From positions 186,001 through 250,000 of the forward strand of contig NZ_CZJT01000081.1 in NCBI RefSeq assembly GCF_900010755.1: a stretch of 64,000 nucleotides of DNA, given 5' to 3'. The notes below the pieces were generated by a model. The model saw only the letters and a list, made by a program, of their open reading frames with translations, had not been told where the DNA came from and searched no databases. This DNA comes from Paeniglutamicibacter antarcticus (GTDB lineage Bacteria; Actinomycetota; Actinomycetes; Actinomycetales; Micrococcaceae). This document shows positions 31,001 through 38,616 of the stretch, piece by piece; the first letter of the stretch is position 1, and each line of letters opens with the position of its first letter. The position numbers and the translations under genes were made by a program.

Positions 31001-32598
31001 CTGGTGGCAAGGCTGCCGGCGGGCGAGTCGAAGGGCTTGCGTCCGGCGGCCGGGTTCCTCGCACGGGCCTCGGAACCGACAAGGTCATGGGAGTCAATGC
31101 CGATGGCATCCCGCATGTCAGGGTCGACGACCGAGAATGGGTAATCAATCGCAGATCATCGGATAAGCATGACGGCCTGCTCAAGATGATCAATGAGGAT
31201 GACCCTCGGGTCCAGCAGCTCAAGAGCATGCTGGGATATGCAAAGGGCGGTCGTGCTGGCGCTGCTGAGAAGAAGGTCACCGGCCTCAAGCGGGCGTACG
31301 AGAAGATCGACGGGAAGAAAGATAACCGGCCTCGGAAGCTTGCTGCGAAGTGGGCGTACGAGGACGCGAAGAAGGAACTTGCCGCGATCAAGGCGGGCGA
31401 CAAGAAAGCCGAAGCCGCCGCCAAGAAGACCGCTTCGGAGCGAAAGAAAGCGGCCGACAAGGCCGAGGCCGCCCGCAAGAAGGCGGCCGAGGATGAGAAG
31501 GCCCGTCAGGGTCGCCTGTCTGATTCGCGCCGGGAGTTGGGTACGGATCTGCGCCGCGGGAATATCACCGATGCGTTCACGTCAGGATCCGGTCTTGGGC
31601 AGATTGACAAGCTCTACGACGCATCCCGGAACAAGGACTATTCGAAGAGCAAGCGGCAGGGATTGGCTCGGGATGCGAAGGCACTTGAGAAGTCCTTGAC
31701 GATCCTGACGAAGAAGTCTGAGGGGTTGAAGGTTGCTCTGGAGTCTGCCACGAAGCAGGCTGATGAGTTGCGTTCGGTTCGGGATTCTGTGGCCGGGGAT
31801 CTGCGTGGCGAGTTCTCGTTGTCGGGAATGCTTGGCGATGCGCGTAGGGATCTTGGGGCGGCACCGGTCACGGCTGGCAGTATTGGGCAGCGGGCGAACA
31901 AGATGGCCCGCAACATCGAGATCTTCGCGGGCCGGCTGAACAAGCTCCGAAAGATGGGCTACGGCGAGACGATCATCCAGGAAGTCGCGGGATTGGGCAC
32001 GACGGACGGCACGATTGTCGCCGGCGTGCTGATGAACGCGACCAAGGGCGAGAAGTCTTCCATCGTCGGTGCTTACAAGCGCCTGGACACCGCCTCGGGC
32101 AAGGCTGGCCAGTACGTCACCGAGTCAATGTACAAGGGCGGGCTGGATGCTGCTGACGGGCTCGTGAAGGGGCTTGAAGCGAAGACCAAGACTGTCGAGG
32201 ATGCTTTCTACCAGCTGGGCAAGAAGGGCGAGAAAGCGTTCCGTAAGTCTTTGGACATGCATTCACCATCGCGCACGCTGGCAATTGCTGGTGGCGATGC
32301 GGTGGACGGTTCGGTGCTGGGCGTGGATCGGAACCGGCACAAGCTTGAGTCAGCAATGTTTGGGCTCGGGAAGGCTGGTGAGGCTGCGTTCGATATGCAG
32401 CCGGCTTTCTCAATCCCGCCATCGGCTGAGGTTGCTCGGTACGCCGCGCAACCGGCTCATGGTGGCGGCGTGGACACTCAGGCCATCGCCGACGCGGTGG
32501 CCGGTGCCATTGCCAGCTACCAGCCCATCGTCAATATCGACGGCCGCAAGTTCTACGGTGTGATGCAAGCGGCTAACCAGCAAGCGCGCAGGCGCTAA
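28084..32598 (+). CDS. Tape measure protein
   Basis: 1504 residues from ATG 28084, with TTTGGAGG upstream. The N-terminal third is a TP901-type domain (LRELARTLPSTHTEIAAVAE, TTNLSAEEAATGLARFSNIM). Hydrophobic segments follow around residues 390-510. Four tandem 25-residue repeats and a long Lys/Ala-rich coiled coil (AAKKTASERKKAADKAEAAR) lie in the C-terminal half, and the end is a globular tail-tip domain. The length sets the tail length, which by the usual rule would be roughly 0.2 micrometres. Confidence 0.95.
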   Translation: MSRTVKLTLQAEVGAFKRDMLVAAGAARKAAKETEAAGLKASSGIGKLNRVANMHEKAWGQVSTGLMVGGAAAAAGVGLVTKAAIDWESAWTGVKKTVDGTPEQLGQVEDGLRELARTLPSTHTEIAAVAEAAGQLGIKTGDVVGFTKTMIDLGETTNLSAEEAATGLARFSNIMGTSASDVDRLGSTLVGLGNNYATTEAEILDMSMRLSGAGRQINLSEGEVLGLSAAMSSVGIESEAGGTAMSTTMKKIGKAVDSGSGALDSFAEVAGMSAEQFSTLWKDDAAGALEAFVGGLGKAGESGESVNAILTDLGITGIREADALLRLSSAAGIMGDAMAQGNVEFEANNALLEEADKRYSTTESKIKAAWSSIQDAAITAGGVLLPIVAGIADGAAGIATAFSKIPAPVAGALTVMTGFLGVGALVAGVGMKMIGSFTSTVGGLRALGLEFPGLTGKMEKFGNAAPGIAKKFAKFAGAAIAIGAVTVAIAKLAEASYMSQIDDGMGRVDLAMAKIISSAPDAGDALDGLFKNKSGEGITGDIDSLGSAIDRTFNKTAGQKFNDWGENLVTSTTGVKGSLAITEEAFGRIDNSLADLVNSGNVAGAKDAFDGIGAKFVEQGRSLEEAKEMFPGYADALAGVAAEAVNAGTGLNAASGAAGGLAKAFVPSDDMAKALEEVGLAADGTVSSLAAYTDALFASGLAVMSSKEAAFGWADSLRDMGDKIKEVTKEQGKLGPALNKGMTDFNESTDSGKAALELFNGTVREGLSVASTFANDTTKSQKDVQAQLESTYKAAYDTARGFDVSKEAATGLAREALQIPDGVDIKTWMSDEALRMAEAITGQVLAIPDGTEIKVLVTEDGTVALTQGQIDAIKGQTVGVEVTDEGTVLTTQGKIDGVTDGDAKILVGEDGTVSIVQSKIGGVKDGSATVNVGENGVNAVQNAINSIKGKSVTINATYQTHGTPFKAALSVMPGGKAAGGRVEGLASGGRVPRTGLGTDKVMGVNADGIPHVRVDDREWVINRRSSDKHDGLLKMINEDDPRVQQLKSMLGYAKGGRAGAAEKKVTGLKRAYEKIDGKKDNRPRKLAAKWAYEDAKKELAAIKAGDKKAEAAAKKTASERKKAADKAEAARKKAAEDEKARQGRLSDSRRELGTDLRRGNITDAFTSGSGLGQIDKLYDASRNKDYSKSKRQGLARDAKALEKSLTILTKKSEGLKVALESATKQADELRSVRDSVAGDLRGEFSLSGMLGDARRDLGAAPVTAGSIGQRANKMARNIEIFAGRLNKLRKMGYGETIIQEVAGLGTTDGTIVAGVLMNATKGEKSSIVGAYKRLDTASGKAGQYVTESMYKGGLDAADGLVKGLEAKTKTVEDAFYQLGKKGEKAFRKSLDMHSPSRTLAIAGGDAVDGSVLGVDRNRHKLESAMFGLGKAGEAAFDMQPAFSIPPSAEVARYAAQPAHGGGVDTQAIADAVAGAIASYQPIVNIDGRKFYGVMQAANQQARRR
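30637..30936 (+). repeat. Four 75-bp tandem repeats in the tape measure gene
   Basis: Units start at 30637, 30712, 30787 and 30862. Each codes for about 25 residues built on a V-x-(V/E)-x-x-x-(E/D)-(D/E/N)-G-T-V core followed by an I-x-x-(I/V)-x-x-G helix end. The units are diverged at DNA level but keep exact phase. Confidence 0.8.
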
Positions 32599-32609
32599 CA
32601 AATCGTGTG

Positions 32610-32642
32610 GCGGGCCATTCGTGGCCCGCAACACTCATGCCC
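32610..32642 (+). terminator. Hairpin with ATGCCC element
   Basis: GCGGGCC and GGCCCGC form a 7-bp stem with loop ATTCGT. AACACTC and ATGCCC (32637-32642) follow, and TAGGAGG is the ribosome site of the next gene. Here ATGCCC runs straight into TAG, a two-codon ORF. Confidence 0.7.
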
Positions 32643-32654
32643 TAGGAGGCTTCA

Positions 32655-33491
32655 TTGTCGGTTTACTTGGGCCAACTCGGGCGGATGGCTGAACTCAAAT
32701 GCCCGTCCTCGCAGCAGGTGCAGGCCGAGGATCTAACATCGTTCGGCACCACGCTGGGCGGCCGTCGCAAGGCGCAAGTGGTCCCGGGATCACCGAGCCG
32801 TACGTGGTCTGCCCAGCTCTCGGATGCTTCCACCCCGGATCAGGTGGGTGCGGTCATGGCGTTCATCAACGGCGAGTGGGGCAACGGCCCGTTCATCTGG
32901 GTCTCGGCCGATGCGCCGGGGACCAACATGCTTTCCCCGCGGGTGTCGGCATGCGACCCCGCCGAGAAGTGGGGCGTTGTCAGCATGGGTGCACCCTTGC
33001 TGGTGGGCGGGGCGTGGGCGGGGCGTTCGTATGTGGCGAACGGTTCCCCGAACATCTTCTTCGGCACCCAGGGCCCGGGCGCTTCGGCTCCCGGTGAGCA
33101 GGTTCCAGTGCTCCCTGGGCAGCCGGTGACGGGGTCGGTCCATCTGGTGGGGGCGGGTGGCTATTGCCGGATCGCGTTCTACACTGCCGCGGATGCGCTG
33201 ATCTCCCAGTTCAATTCGACGGTGCTCGGGAACGCGGGCACGGCCACCCGGTCATGGGTGACGGCACTGGCTCCGGCGAATGCTGTCTCGTGCCGAGTGC
33301 TGGCCATCGGCGCCACGCAGGCGGCACGCCCGGCCCTTACTTGGTCTGACGCCCTCCTGCCGTGGGCGGACGGGCAGGGCTGCCCCAAGGCAGTCATCCA
33401 CGGCGCATCCCGCGACCTGGTCATGGCCTCCCGCGATCCCCGCGGCGGCCGGTACTCAAATCTTGGATTCACGGTTACGGAGGTGGGCTAA
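32655..33491 (+). CDS. Distal tail-like minor tail protein
   Basis: TTG start with AGGAGG 6 nt upstream. The 278-residue protein follows the tape measure, as distal tail (Dit) proteins do. WVSADAPGTNMLSPRVSACD and a central carbohydrate-binding-like beta domain (FYTAADALISQFNSTVLG) suggest an adhesion insert. The next gene begins on the following base. Confidence 0.7.
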   Translation: MSVYLGQLGRMAELKCPSSQQVQAEDLTSFGTTLGGRRKAQVVPGSPSRTWSAQLSDASTPDQVGAVMAFINGEWGNGPFIWVSADAPGTNMLSPRVSACDPAEKWGVVSMGAPLLVGGAWAGRSYVANGSPNIFFGTQGPGASAPGEQVPVLPGQPVTGSVHLVGAGGYCRIAFYTAADALISQFNSTVLGNAGTATRSWVTALAPANAVSCRVLAIGATQAARPALTWSDALLPWADGQGCPKAVIHGASRDLVMASRDPRGGRYSNLGFTVTEVG

Positions 33492-35717
33492 ATGCAGGCA
33501 GGAACACTCGTTGATTCCGATGTGAAGGCGTACACCTCCCGCGTGCTGGTGAACGGTGTCCAGCGTCCGCACAAGAAATGGTCCGTGGACCGGGAGCTGT
33601 CCGGCGACCTGCCCGCGCAGGTGGTCTCCGTCTCGGGCATCACGCAGGCCACTGGGACCATTGAGTGGGCGGCCGAGTCCAACCTTGACGACGGGTCATC
33701 CAACCCGTGGAACAAGTCCACTGGTTGGATCCCGTCCAAGGGTGACCGGGTGGAGATCTTCGCGGGCGACGGGACGACGGAGTGGAAGCAGTTTCACGGC
33801 GTCATTGACCGTACCACCGGAAGCATCGGCGGCGGCTTCCAATCCACGCTCATTGACGACTATGACAAGCTGTCCGTCCCTGTTTCCCACGCGGCAATGC
33901 TGCGGGTCATGCCACCACTGGCATCGGACGGTTCGGAGCCGTACCGATCGGCAGGGCTTCACCCGCTCTACTATGTGGATCGGGCGCTACGGACGGCGGG
34001 CTTCTATTGCACGCCGCGCCGCGAGAACGATGCCGCACTTTATGTTCCGTTGCAGGGTTCCCGCTGGCCGCACTACGGCAACCTGAAATCGTCTACCGAT
34101 TTCGCCAACACGGTCACGCCGTGGGGGCTGGGTGCGAGGGATGGCACGGCTTCATGGCTGCCCGCCTCCACTAAGACGATGAGTGCTGCCACGCAACTGA
34201 CGCTGATGGTTGCGCCCGGACACGCTTCCACCACTGATGTGTTCCTGGACTATGGCAGCGCGACCGACCACTTACGGCTTTCCGTGAACAGCGCCCGTGT
34301 CGCCATCTCCCTGAAGAACGGGGCGGAAGTCTGCCGGGTCAGCCTCGGCGCGGCAACACTGGTGAGCATGCTCGCCAAAGGCGGCGCGATCACCCTGCGC
34401 ACCGAGCTCGGTGCGGAAGCATCCGGGGCGTTCACCGCATCCGGATCCGCAATGTCACTTGTGCGGCTAAGCGCCGGCGCGAACTCTAGCGTCGCGGGCT
34501 TGCAGGTCAGCCACCCTGCCATCGCCTCACACGACCACTTTTCCACTCGCTGGATCCCGTCCGCCGTGCTGGACACAACCAGCTTGCAACTCGCAGGAAT
34601 CTTGGACGCCGCACCCGTTATTGAGGGGGGGCGCGCCGATGACCTGCTGGACGAAATCAACGGTTCCGTACTCGCGGGCATGTGGATTGACGAGTTGGGC
34701 GTTATGCGCTGGGCGTCATCAGACACCCTGCGGGGCAAGGCGACCGCTCGCACAGTCACCACGCTGAACGACATCCTGTCCCTGGACTGGGAAGACGGAC
34801 TACTCGCCTCGGCGTCCAGCGTTCGGGTAACCGGACGAAAGCCTGCCATCACCAAGGGCCGCTGGAAGAACCTCGTGCTGGCTCGTGGCGGCGGCGACAC
34901 GATGAAGTCCGGCGACGAACTCACCATCGTGCTGGAGCCCGAATCTGATGAGGACTGGATCAACCCCTCGGGAGACTTCATCGAAGTTGGCGGATCCGGC
35001 GGGATCTGGGGGTCGTACAACAACCCTTCCTACTCAGCCACGGGACTGTACTACTCGGCGGACGGCGGAACAACGACCGTTGCCGGCCTGACTTGCACGA
35101 TCACCACGCAATCCGTGGGCCTGCAAAAGTTCCTGGTCAAGTACATGGCCGGAACGTGGCCCTCGGATGTGGAGGGGGTCGTGGCCACCTCGCCCACCGC
35201 CGCCACCCTGTGGCCGAAGAACCGCAACCAGGACCTTCCCCGGCTTGTGGGTCGCGGGAAAGTTCAGTGGATGGATGAGGAAGTCACCGCGACGGGTGCT
35301 GGCGGTCCTGGTCCGGCGCTTGTGCATGACGCGGGATACTGGGCCAACCGCACGGATAGCACCGAAATGTTGGACCGGTACGCGTCCTACTTGCAGTCTC
35401 AGACCGCAACGCCGAAGCCAACGATCACAGGGTTGGAGATTGTTTACGATCCGCGGTTGCAGCTCGGGGACGTGATCACCATCGACTCCCCGGATCTCAT
35501 GGGCATCAACATCACCGCGCTCATCGTGGGGATCAGCAACAGTACTGGCGGAACGTTCGCCCAGTCGCTATCCGTGCGGATCATCACGGCGACCTCCACG
35601 TTCCAGACCTTCGCGGAGTTCAACGCGGCCATGCCCGGCTCCAAGGTGACGTTCCAGCAATGGGACGCGCTGGGCCCGAAGCCGCAAACGTTCGCCGGTT
35701 TCAACACCAACATCTAA
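33492..35717 (+). CDS. Minor tail protein, tail tip (Tal-like position)
   Basis: 741 residues. N-terminal DSDVKAYTSRVLVNGVQRPH and WSVDRELSGDLPAQVVSVSG are typical openings of actinophage minor tail proteins downstream of Dit. A laminin-G-like middle region and a C-terminal DPRLQLGDVITIDSPDLMGI baseplate-type domain follow. It probably forms the central tip or hub. Confidence 0.75.
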   Translation: MQAGTLVDSDVKAYTSRVLVNGVQRPHKKWSVDRELSGDLPAQVVSVSGITQATGTIEWAAESNLDDGSSNPWNKSTGWIPSKGDRVEIFAGDGTTEWKQFHGVIDRTTGSIGGGFQSTLIDDYDKLSVPVSHAAMLRVMPPLASDGSEPYRSAGLHPLYYVDRALRTAGFYCTPRRENDAALYVPLQGSRWPHYGNLKSSTDFANTVTPWGLGARDGTASWLPASTKTMSAATQLTLMVAPGHASTTDVFLDYGSATDHLRLSVNSARVAISLKNGAEVCRVSLGAATLVSMLAKGGAITLRTELGAEASGAFTASGSAMSLVRLSAGANSSVAGLQVSHPAIASHDHFSTRWIPSAVLDTTSLQLAGILDAAPVIEGGRADDLLDEINGSVLAGMWIDELGVMRWASSDTLRGKATARTVTTLNDILSLDWEDGLLASASSVRVTGRKPAITKGRWKNLVLARGGGDTMKSGDELTIVLEPESDEDWINPSGDFIEVGGSGGIWGSYNNPSYSATGLYYSADGGTTTVAGLTCTITTQSVGLQKFLVKYMAGTWPSDVEGVVATSPTAATLWPKNRNQDLPRLVGRGKVQWMDEEVTATGAGGPGPALVHDAGYWANRTDSTEMLDRYASYLQSQTATPKPTITGLEIVYDPRLQLGDVITIDSPDLMGINITALIVGISNSTGGTFAQSLSVRIITATSTFQTFAEFNAAMPGSKVTFQQWDALGPKPQTFAGFNTNI

Positions 35718-35729
35718 CCGCATCCACGG

Positions 35730-35769
35730 ATACCCCCTGCCGAATGGTGAGGGGGTATTCGTCCTGCCC
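35730..35769 (+). terminator. Hairpin with CTGCCC element
   Basis: ATACCCCCT pairs with AGGGGGTAT over an 11-nt loop. TCGTC, CTGCCC (35764-35769) and AAGGAGG lead to the TTG start at 35782. Confidence 0.7.
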
Positions 35770-35781
35770 AAGGAGGCACCC

Positions 35782-37665
35782 TTGCCCGACTACACACCCA
35801 ATGGGCTCCTGTTCCCCGCGTCCGGTGACGACATCAAGAACACCACATCGGCCTCCGCGCTGGCCGACCTGCTCAAGGCCATGGCCTTCTCTGCGGACCT
35901 GGCACTGACCAAAGAAGCGGACGCCCGCACCCGCGGCACCCAGCTCACCACCGAGCACCTTGACACGATCACCGCGCCGGGGAACTACTGGGTCCGCACT
36001 AATGCCGAAGCGGTGCCAGAGAAGGGTTGGCCGTTCCCTGCCTACGGGAATGTGCGGGTTCTTCCTGAATCTGCGAATGATGCCAACATTACGCAGATAG
36101 TCATACCGTCTCAGCGGTGGGCCACGGGGTGGGCTATGCGTTCCCGGTATAACACTGTCTGGGGCGCTTGGGCGTTCTTCCGTCCATCCGATGCGGTGGC
36201 GGCCGATGCGGTGGCGGCGGCCAAGGCGTCTATTTCCGCGACCCCGGGCGGTTCCGGGTTCAAGGTCGTCCCGTTGGCTCTGACGTTGGGGCAGACGGGT
36301 GCAGATGCGCCGACTACCCGGTGTGTTCGATTCCCCTTGACTTTCGCAGCCCCTATTCCGCGGTTCCGCGTGCACATCCGCAACTGGAATCCGCGACTAG
36401 GGCTCATCCGAACAGGCGCCGTGAACTTCACTGGCCTGTGGCTGGGCAAGCATGCGGGCAATGGAGCATTTACCGCAGCACCGACACAGCTACGTGGAGG
36501 ATTCGCTACCCCGGAAGACGGTTCCGAGTGGGTGTCAGCATGGTTCAATTCGCCCATTGGCCAAGGTGATTACCTGCTGTCCTACGGGTACACCGCACCA
36601 GCAGCGCCTTATGCACTGGTGGGTGGCTCGTGGCAGTCCGCGACACCGGCCGACGCGGCATTGACCGCACCAACGGTGACCCGCGCTATCTCGGCAGGGT
36701 TCGATGTGTGGATTGAAGCTGAAACCCCGGCAACCACCCCGGTCGTGGGCATGCTGGGCGACTCCCTGTCGTGCGGTGTTGGGGCGACGCTTCCTGTCTA
36801 CGATTCGGTGATCAGTCAGTACGCCCGCAAGACCGGCGCACTGCCATACCACTTGGCCGCATCCGGTGATTCGATGAGCGGGATGATTGCAGTCAACCCG
36901 GGCAAGGTGACCCGCTGGGCCAACTTGGCTAAGCCTGATTCGATTCTCTGGGGGCTGGGGTCAAATGACTTGGCCGATGCTACCGACCTAGCGACCATGC
37001 AGGCCCGGTTCCTCGCCCTGTTGCCGACTATCCAAGGAATCAGCCCAAACATCTACCTCGCGGACATTATGCCGCGTGATGGATGGGCTCCGGGCAGCGT
37101 CAACGAGACGGTGCGCCGCCTGTACAACAACTGGCTACGCACATTGCCCGGTGGTGCTCGCGACGTGTTTGCATTCGCCACATCCATCAGTACCGATGAT
37201 GAGACGATCACGCCAGCCTACAACGCAGACGGAACGCACCTGAACACCTTGGGTTACACCAAGAACATGGAAGCCCTCGTGCGTCCACTGTCGGCAAGTC
37301 CTACGCGGGATACGGGCGTGCAGGACATCACTTCGCTGGTTGCCGCAGGCTCCATCTCATCAGGCACAATAACGTTCCAACATAAAAACGGGTGGAACGC
37401 AATCACCATGAACAACGTCAAGCTCGCCAAATCCGGAACCGTGAACTTGCTCCCGAACAATAGCCCTTCTCTGAAGCCTTGGGCTCCCGGTGTTGATGGA
37501 ATCAATGCTGGAGAGGTCAACGAGAATCTAGCCCTTGGATCAGCCGGGACGGACTCGCGCCGACTCAACCTGAACTACACCGGGGGCATGAGCGTCTATG
37601 GCGGGGTCACTGATGACGTGGTAAACGGAACACTAATCTGGCCCATGAACCGGACCCTGCCATAG
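35782..37665 (+). CDS. Tail fibre with SGNH hydrolase domain
   Basis: TTG start after AAGGAGG; 627 residues. The N-terminus (DYTPNGLLFPASGDDIKNTT) is a tail-attachment module followed by a pyocin-knob-like segment (APGNYWVRTNAEAV). An SGNH esterase domain has G326-D327-S328 (block I), G393-S394-N395-D396 (block III) and D483-G484-T485-H486 (block V). The catalytic triad is thus complete. It may deacetylate surface or cell-wall glycans during adsorption. The C-terminal 120 residues form a separate tip. Confidence 0.85.
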   Translation: MPDYTPNGLLFPASGDDIKNTTSASALADLLKAMAFSADLALTKEADARTRGTQLTTEHLDTITAPGNYWVRTNAEAVPEKGWPFPAYGNVRVLPESANDANITQIVIPSQRWATGWAMRSRYNTVWGAWAFFRPSDAVAADAVAAAKASISATPGGSGFKVVPLALTLGQTGADAPTTRCVRFPLTFAAPIPRFRVHIRNWNPRLGLIRTGAVNFTGLWLGKHAGNGAFTAAPTQLRGGFATPEDGSEWVSAWFNSPIGQGDYLLSYGYTAPAAPYALVGGSWQSATPADAALTAPTVTRAISAGFDVWIEAETPATTPVVGMLGDSLSCGVGATLPVYDSVISQYARKTGALPYHLAASGDSMSGMIAVNPGKVTRWANLAKPDSILWGLGSNDLADATDLATMQARFLALLPTIQGISPNIYLADIMPRDGWAPGSVNETVRRLYNNWLRTLPGGARDVFAFATSISTDDETITPAYNADGTHLNTLGYTKNMEALVRPLSASPTRDTGVQDITSLVAAGSISSGTITFQHKNGWNAITMNNVKLAKSGTVNLLPNNSPSLKPWAPGVDGINAGEVNENLALGSAGTDSRRLNLNYTGGMSVYGGVTDDVVNGTLIWPMNRTLP

Positions 37666-37686
37666 CCGGCAAATAGCCCAACCCAA

Positions 37687-37727
37687 GCGCCCCGTGTGGA
37701 GGCGCATTTTTTATGCCCTCCACACGG
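37687..37727 (+). promoter_or_regulatory. Competing hairpins (attenuator-like) with ATGCCC element
   Basis: A short terminator hairpin (GCGCC and GGCGC, 37687-37705) is followed by ATTTTTT and ATGCCC (37713-37718). An alternative perfect 11-bp stem pairs 37692-37702 (CCGTGTGGAGG) with 37717-37727 (CCTCCACACGG) and would disrupt the first. Mutually exclusive structures around a T-run are a hallmark of attenuation. Confidence 0.6.
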
Positions 37728-37779
37728 AGCCCAATTCCTCCCGAAAGGCACCCATGCCCGAATCCAAGGCGGTGACTCG

Positions 37780-38055
37780 ATGCTCGCAGAAATCCCCTGG
37801 CAATCCCTCGGAGGGCTAACCCCGTACGGACTCCTCATGCTCGCCATCTGGCTGATTCTTACTGGCCGTCTCGTTCCGAAGAACATCTACGACGTAATGG
37901 TGAAAGCCAAAGAGCATTGGCGGGATGCGGCGGAAACGTTGAAAGAAACCAATGCGGTCCAGGCTCGCACCATCGAGAAGCAAACGATGGTCGGTGAGTC
38001 CGTCATCAAGGTCATGGGTGCCGTTCAGGATGCGCGGGACGGTGATGGCTCATGA
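37780..38055 (+). CDS. Single-helix membrane protein of the lysis region, 91 aa
   Basis: ATG 37780 with AAGGCGGTG upstream. One N-terminal membrane helix (YGLLMLAIWLILTGRLVP) is followed by a charged helical tail (ETLKETNAVQARTIEKQTMV). This is the layout of accessory holin or spanin-like proteins in actinophage lysis cassettes. It overlaps the next gene by ATGA. An ATG at 37754 gives only a 22-codon out-of-frame ORF. Confidence 0.6.
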   Translation: MLAEIPWQSLGGLTPYGLLMLAIWLILTGRLVPKNIYDVMVKAKEHWRDAAETLKETNAVQARTIEKQTMVGESVIKVMGAVQDARDGDGS

Positions 38056-38255
38056 GGTGGATGCGCCGTTTCCGGCCGTGCCCGGATGATGCGAAGGACG
38101 CGTTGGCGGCAAAGATCGAAGCACGGGTTGACCACAAGGCCGCGTTAGATCGATATGCGGACGCCGAGAAGCAATCAGTGAAGCTTGAGCAGATCAATCA
38201 CCGCAACCATTTCAGCGAGAGCCTGTCCAAGGCATTCCGGGAAAGGCCCCTATGA
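38052..38255 (+). CDS. Small charged protein of the lysis region, 67 aa
   Basis: ATGA-coupled on both sides. Sequence MRWMRRFRPCPDDAKDALAA and a helical tail with NHFSESLSKAFRERP resemble tiny proteins that commonly sit beside actinophage holins. Function unknown. Confidence 0.6.
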   Translation: MRWMRRFRPCPDDAKDALAAKIEARVDHKAALDRYADAEKQSVKLEQINHRNHFSESLSKAFRERPL

Positions 38256-38548
38256 CTATCCAGCCCTTGACCGGGATCCTGATACTGCTGATGTGCCTAT
38301 CTACCGTTGGCGTGATGATCGGCTGGCATGTGATCACTCGGGGGGTGTGGCGGCAGCACGCGGCTGGACGCGCACTCATGGGATTGCTGGCCACCCAGTC
38401 GGCAATCACCGGCCTGGCGACCGCGAGCAGTTTCTTCCCGGAGTTCCCCGGCCGCGCACACGTCTACCTCACGCTCTACGTCCTGCTCATCGGGTCCGTC
38501 TGGTGGATCGGCTGGACCATCTTCCGAGAGCAACACCGCAAACGCTAA
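38252..38548 (+). CDS. Three-helix membrane protein, holin candidate, 98 aa
   Basis: Hydrophobic helices at about residues 6-25 (LTGILILLMCLSTVGVMIGW), 40-60 and 70-90, with a basic C-terminus (FREQHRKR). It is coupled to the preceding small protein and lies before endolysin. It could be the holin, or an accessory to the two-helix protein at 39527. Confidence 0.6.
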   Translation: MTIQPLTGILILLMCLSTVGVMIGWHVITRGVWRQHAAGRALMGLLATQSAITGLATASSFFPEFPGRAHVYLTLYVLLIGSVWWIGWTIFREQHRKR

Positions 38549-38570
38549 ACCACCAATCACTCGCAAACCC

Positions 38571-38615
38571 AAGCACCCGCACACCGGGTGCTTTTTTCAT
38601 GCCCTGGAGGCACCC
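38571..38615 (+). promoter_or_regulatory. Terminator with ATGCCC element and alternative pairing to the RBS region
   Basis: AAGCACCC and GGGTGCTT form an 8-bp stem (38571-38593) followed by TTTTC and ATGCCC (38599-38604). The same GGGTGC (38586-38591) can instead pair with GCACCC (38610-38615), which abuts the GGAGG of the endolysin gene. The two folds are exclusive. Confidence 0.6.
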
Positions 38616-38616
38616 A

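Noticed and set aside
38185..38616. Long upstream extension of the endolysin frame to 38185
   Set aside because: It crosses a real membrane-protein gene and the terminator; the start at 38617 has a strong ribosome site and the family's usual N-terminus.
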